Assembly: GCA_959600835.1 (NCBI GenBank) | Contig: CAUGNQ010000051.1 | Span: 1-14,881 of the forward strand | Direction: 5' to 3' | Origin: an uncultured Collinsella sp. | Lineage (GTDB): Bacteria; Actinomycetota; Coriobacteriia; Coriobacteriales; Coriobacteriaceae | DNA length: 14,881 nt | Part shown: positions 14,827-14,881 of the stretch, piece by piece | How positions within the stretch are numbered: position 1 is the stretch's first letter | Layout of the letters: every line of letters starts with the position of its first letter | Program-made: the position numbers and the translations under genes | The notes under the pieces: generated by a model | What the model saw: the letters and a program-made list of their open reading frames with translations, nothing else | Database searches by the model: none | Told to the model about the DNA's origin: nothing

Positions 14827-14854
14827 GTTACGGCGTTTTACCAAACGCCGTAAC
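14827..14854. repeat. Perfect 12-bp hairpin after the lipoprotein
   Basis: GTTACGGCGTTT (14827-14838) and AAACGCCGTAAC (14843-14854) are exact complements around TACC. It starts 20 bases past the lipoprotein stop and may act as a transcript end, although no T-run follows. It is directly joined to the edge repeat, forming a two-hairpin cluster. Confidence 0.7.
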
Positions 14855-14873
14855 TGCCCGACGCTGCGCGGGC
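14849..14873. repeat. Right copy of the 25-nt edge repeat
   Basis: This copy matches positions 1-25 in the same orientation with two differences. Here TGCCCG (14855-14860) and CGGGCA (14869-14874) form a 6-base stem around ACGCTGCG. The first six bases belong to the right arm of the preceding 12-bp hairpin, so the repeat unit in full probably consists of both hairpins, and the left edge of the window shows only its second half. Confidence 0.55.
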
Positions 14874-14881
14874 ACCAGAGC

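Noticed and set aside
1..14881. CRISPR array, transposase, integrase or phage genes
   Set aside because: No regularly spaced repeats and no protein with such domains was seen in any frame with credible coding character.

Overview
The window looks like a chromosomal carbohydrate-utilisation locus from a high-GC Gram-positive gut anaerobe of the Coriobacteriia, most likely Collinsella or a close relative. This is inferred from the GC-rich, C/G-ending codons next to much more AT-rich control regions, the strong GGAGG-type ribosome sites, and the combination of PTS genes with GH1, GH140-like and GH106-like enzymes. No tool was run, so the genus is a judgement and not a match.

Layout from left to right. 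Positions 1-233 hold no gene but several palindromic or repeated sequences. Two leftward genes follow: a DUF1593 nucleoside-hydrolase-like protein (234-1745) and an alpha/beta-hydrolase esterase or peptidase (2011-3348), separated by a 125-nt near-perfect palindrome. An AT-rich divergent control region (3349-3835), dense in TAAAC/GTTTA half-sites and palindromes, separates them from a rightward beta-glucoside-type PTS EIIBC (3836-5263) with its own terminator. A DUF4038/GH140-like glycosidase follows (5489-6802). A 64-nt palindrome sits between it and a leftward RpiR regulator (6953-7807), which lies downstream of a leftward 871-aa GH106-like glycosidase (7908-10523); a strong leftward terminator separates those two. 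A rightward AraC regulator (10648-11649) diverges from the GH106-like gene. Then come a rightward GH1 6-phospho-beta-glucosidase (11898-13337), a stand-alone glucose-type EIIA (13478-14014) with promoter and terminator, and a small lipoprotein (14250-14807). A stem-loop cluster at the right edge shares a 25-nt near-identical segment with the extreme left edge.

How it may work together (inference): EIIBC, lacking its own EIIA domain, could take phosphate from the separate EIIA and import a beta-glucoside as a 6-phosphate, which the GH1 enzyme would cleave. The GH140-like and GH106-like enzymes, the hydrolase and the DUF1593 protein all lack a visible signal peptide, so they would act inside the cell, plausibly removing other sugars or acyl groups from small decorated plant glycosides. 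RpiR and AraC are candidate local regulators, and the palindromes at 3396-3411, 3480-3493 and 3715-3731 are the best operator candidates.

No rRNA, tRNA, CRISPR array, transposase or phage gene was seen. The least explained features are the large palindromic elements at gene boundaries and the direct repeat at the two window edges.
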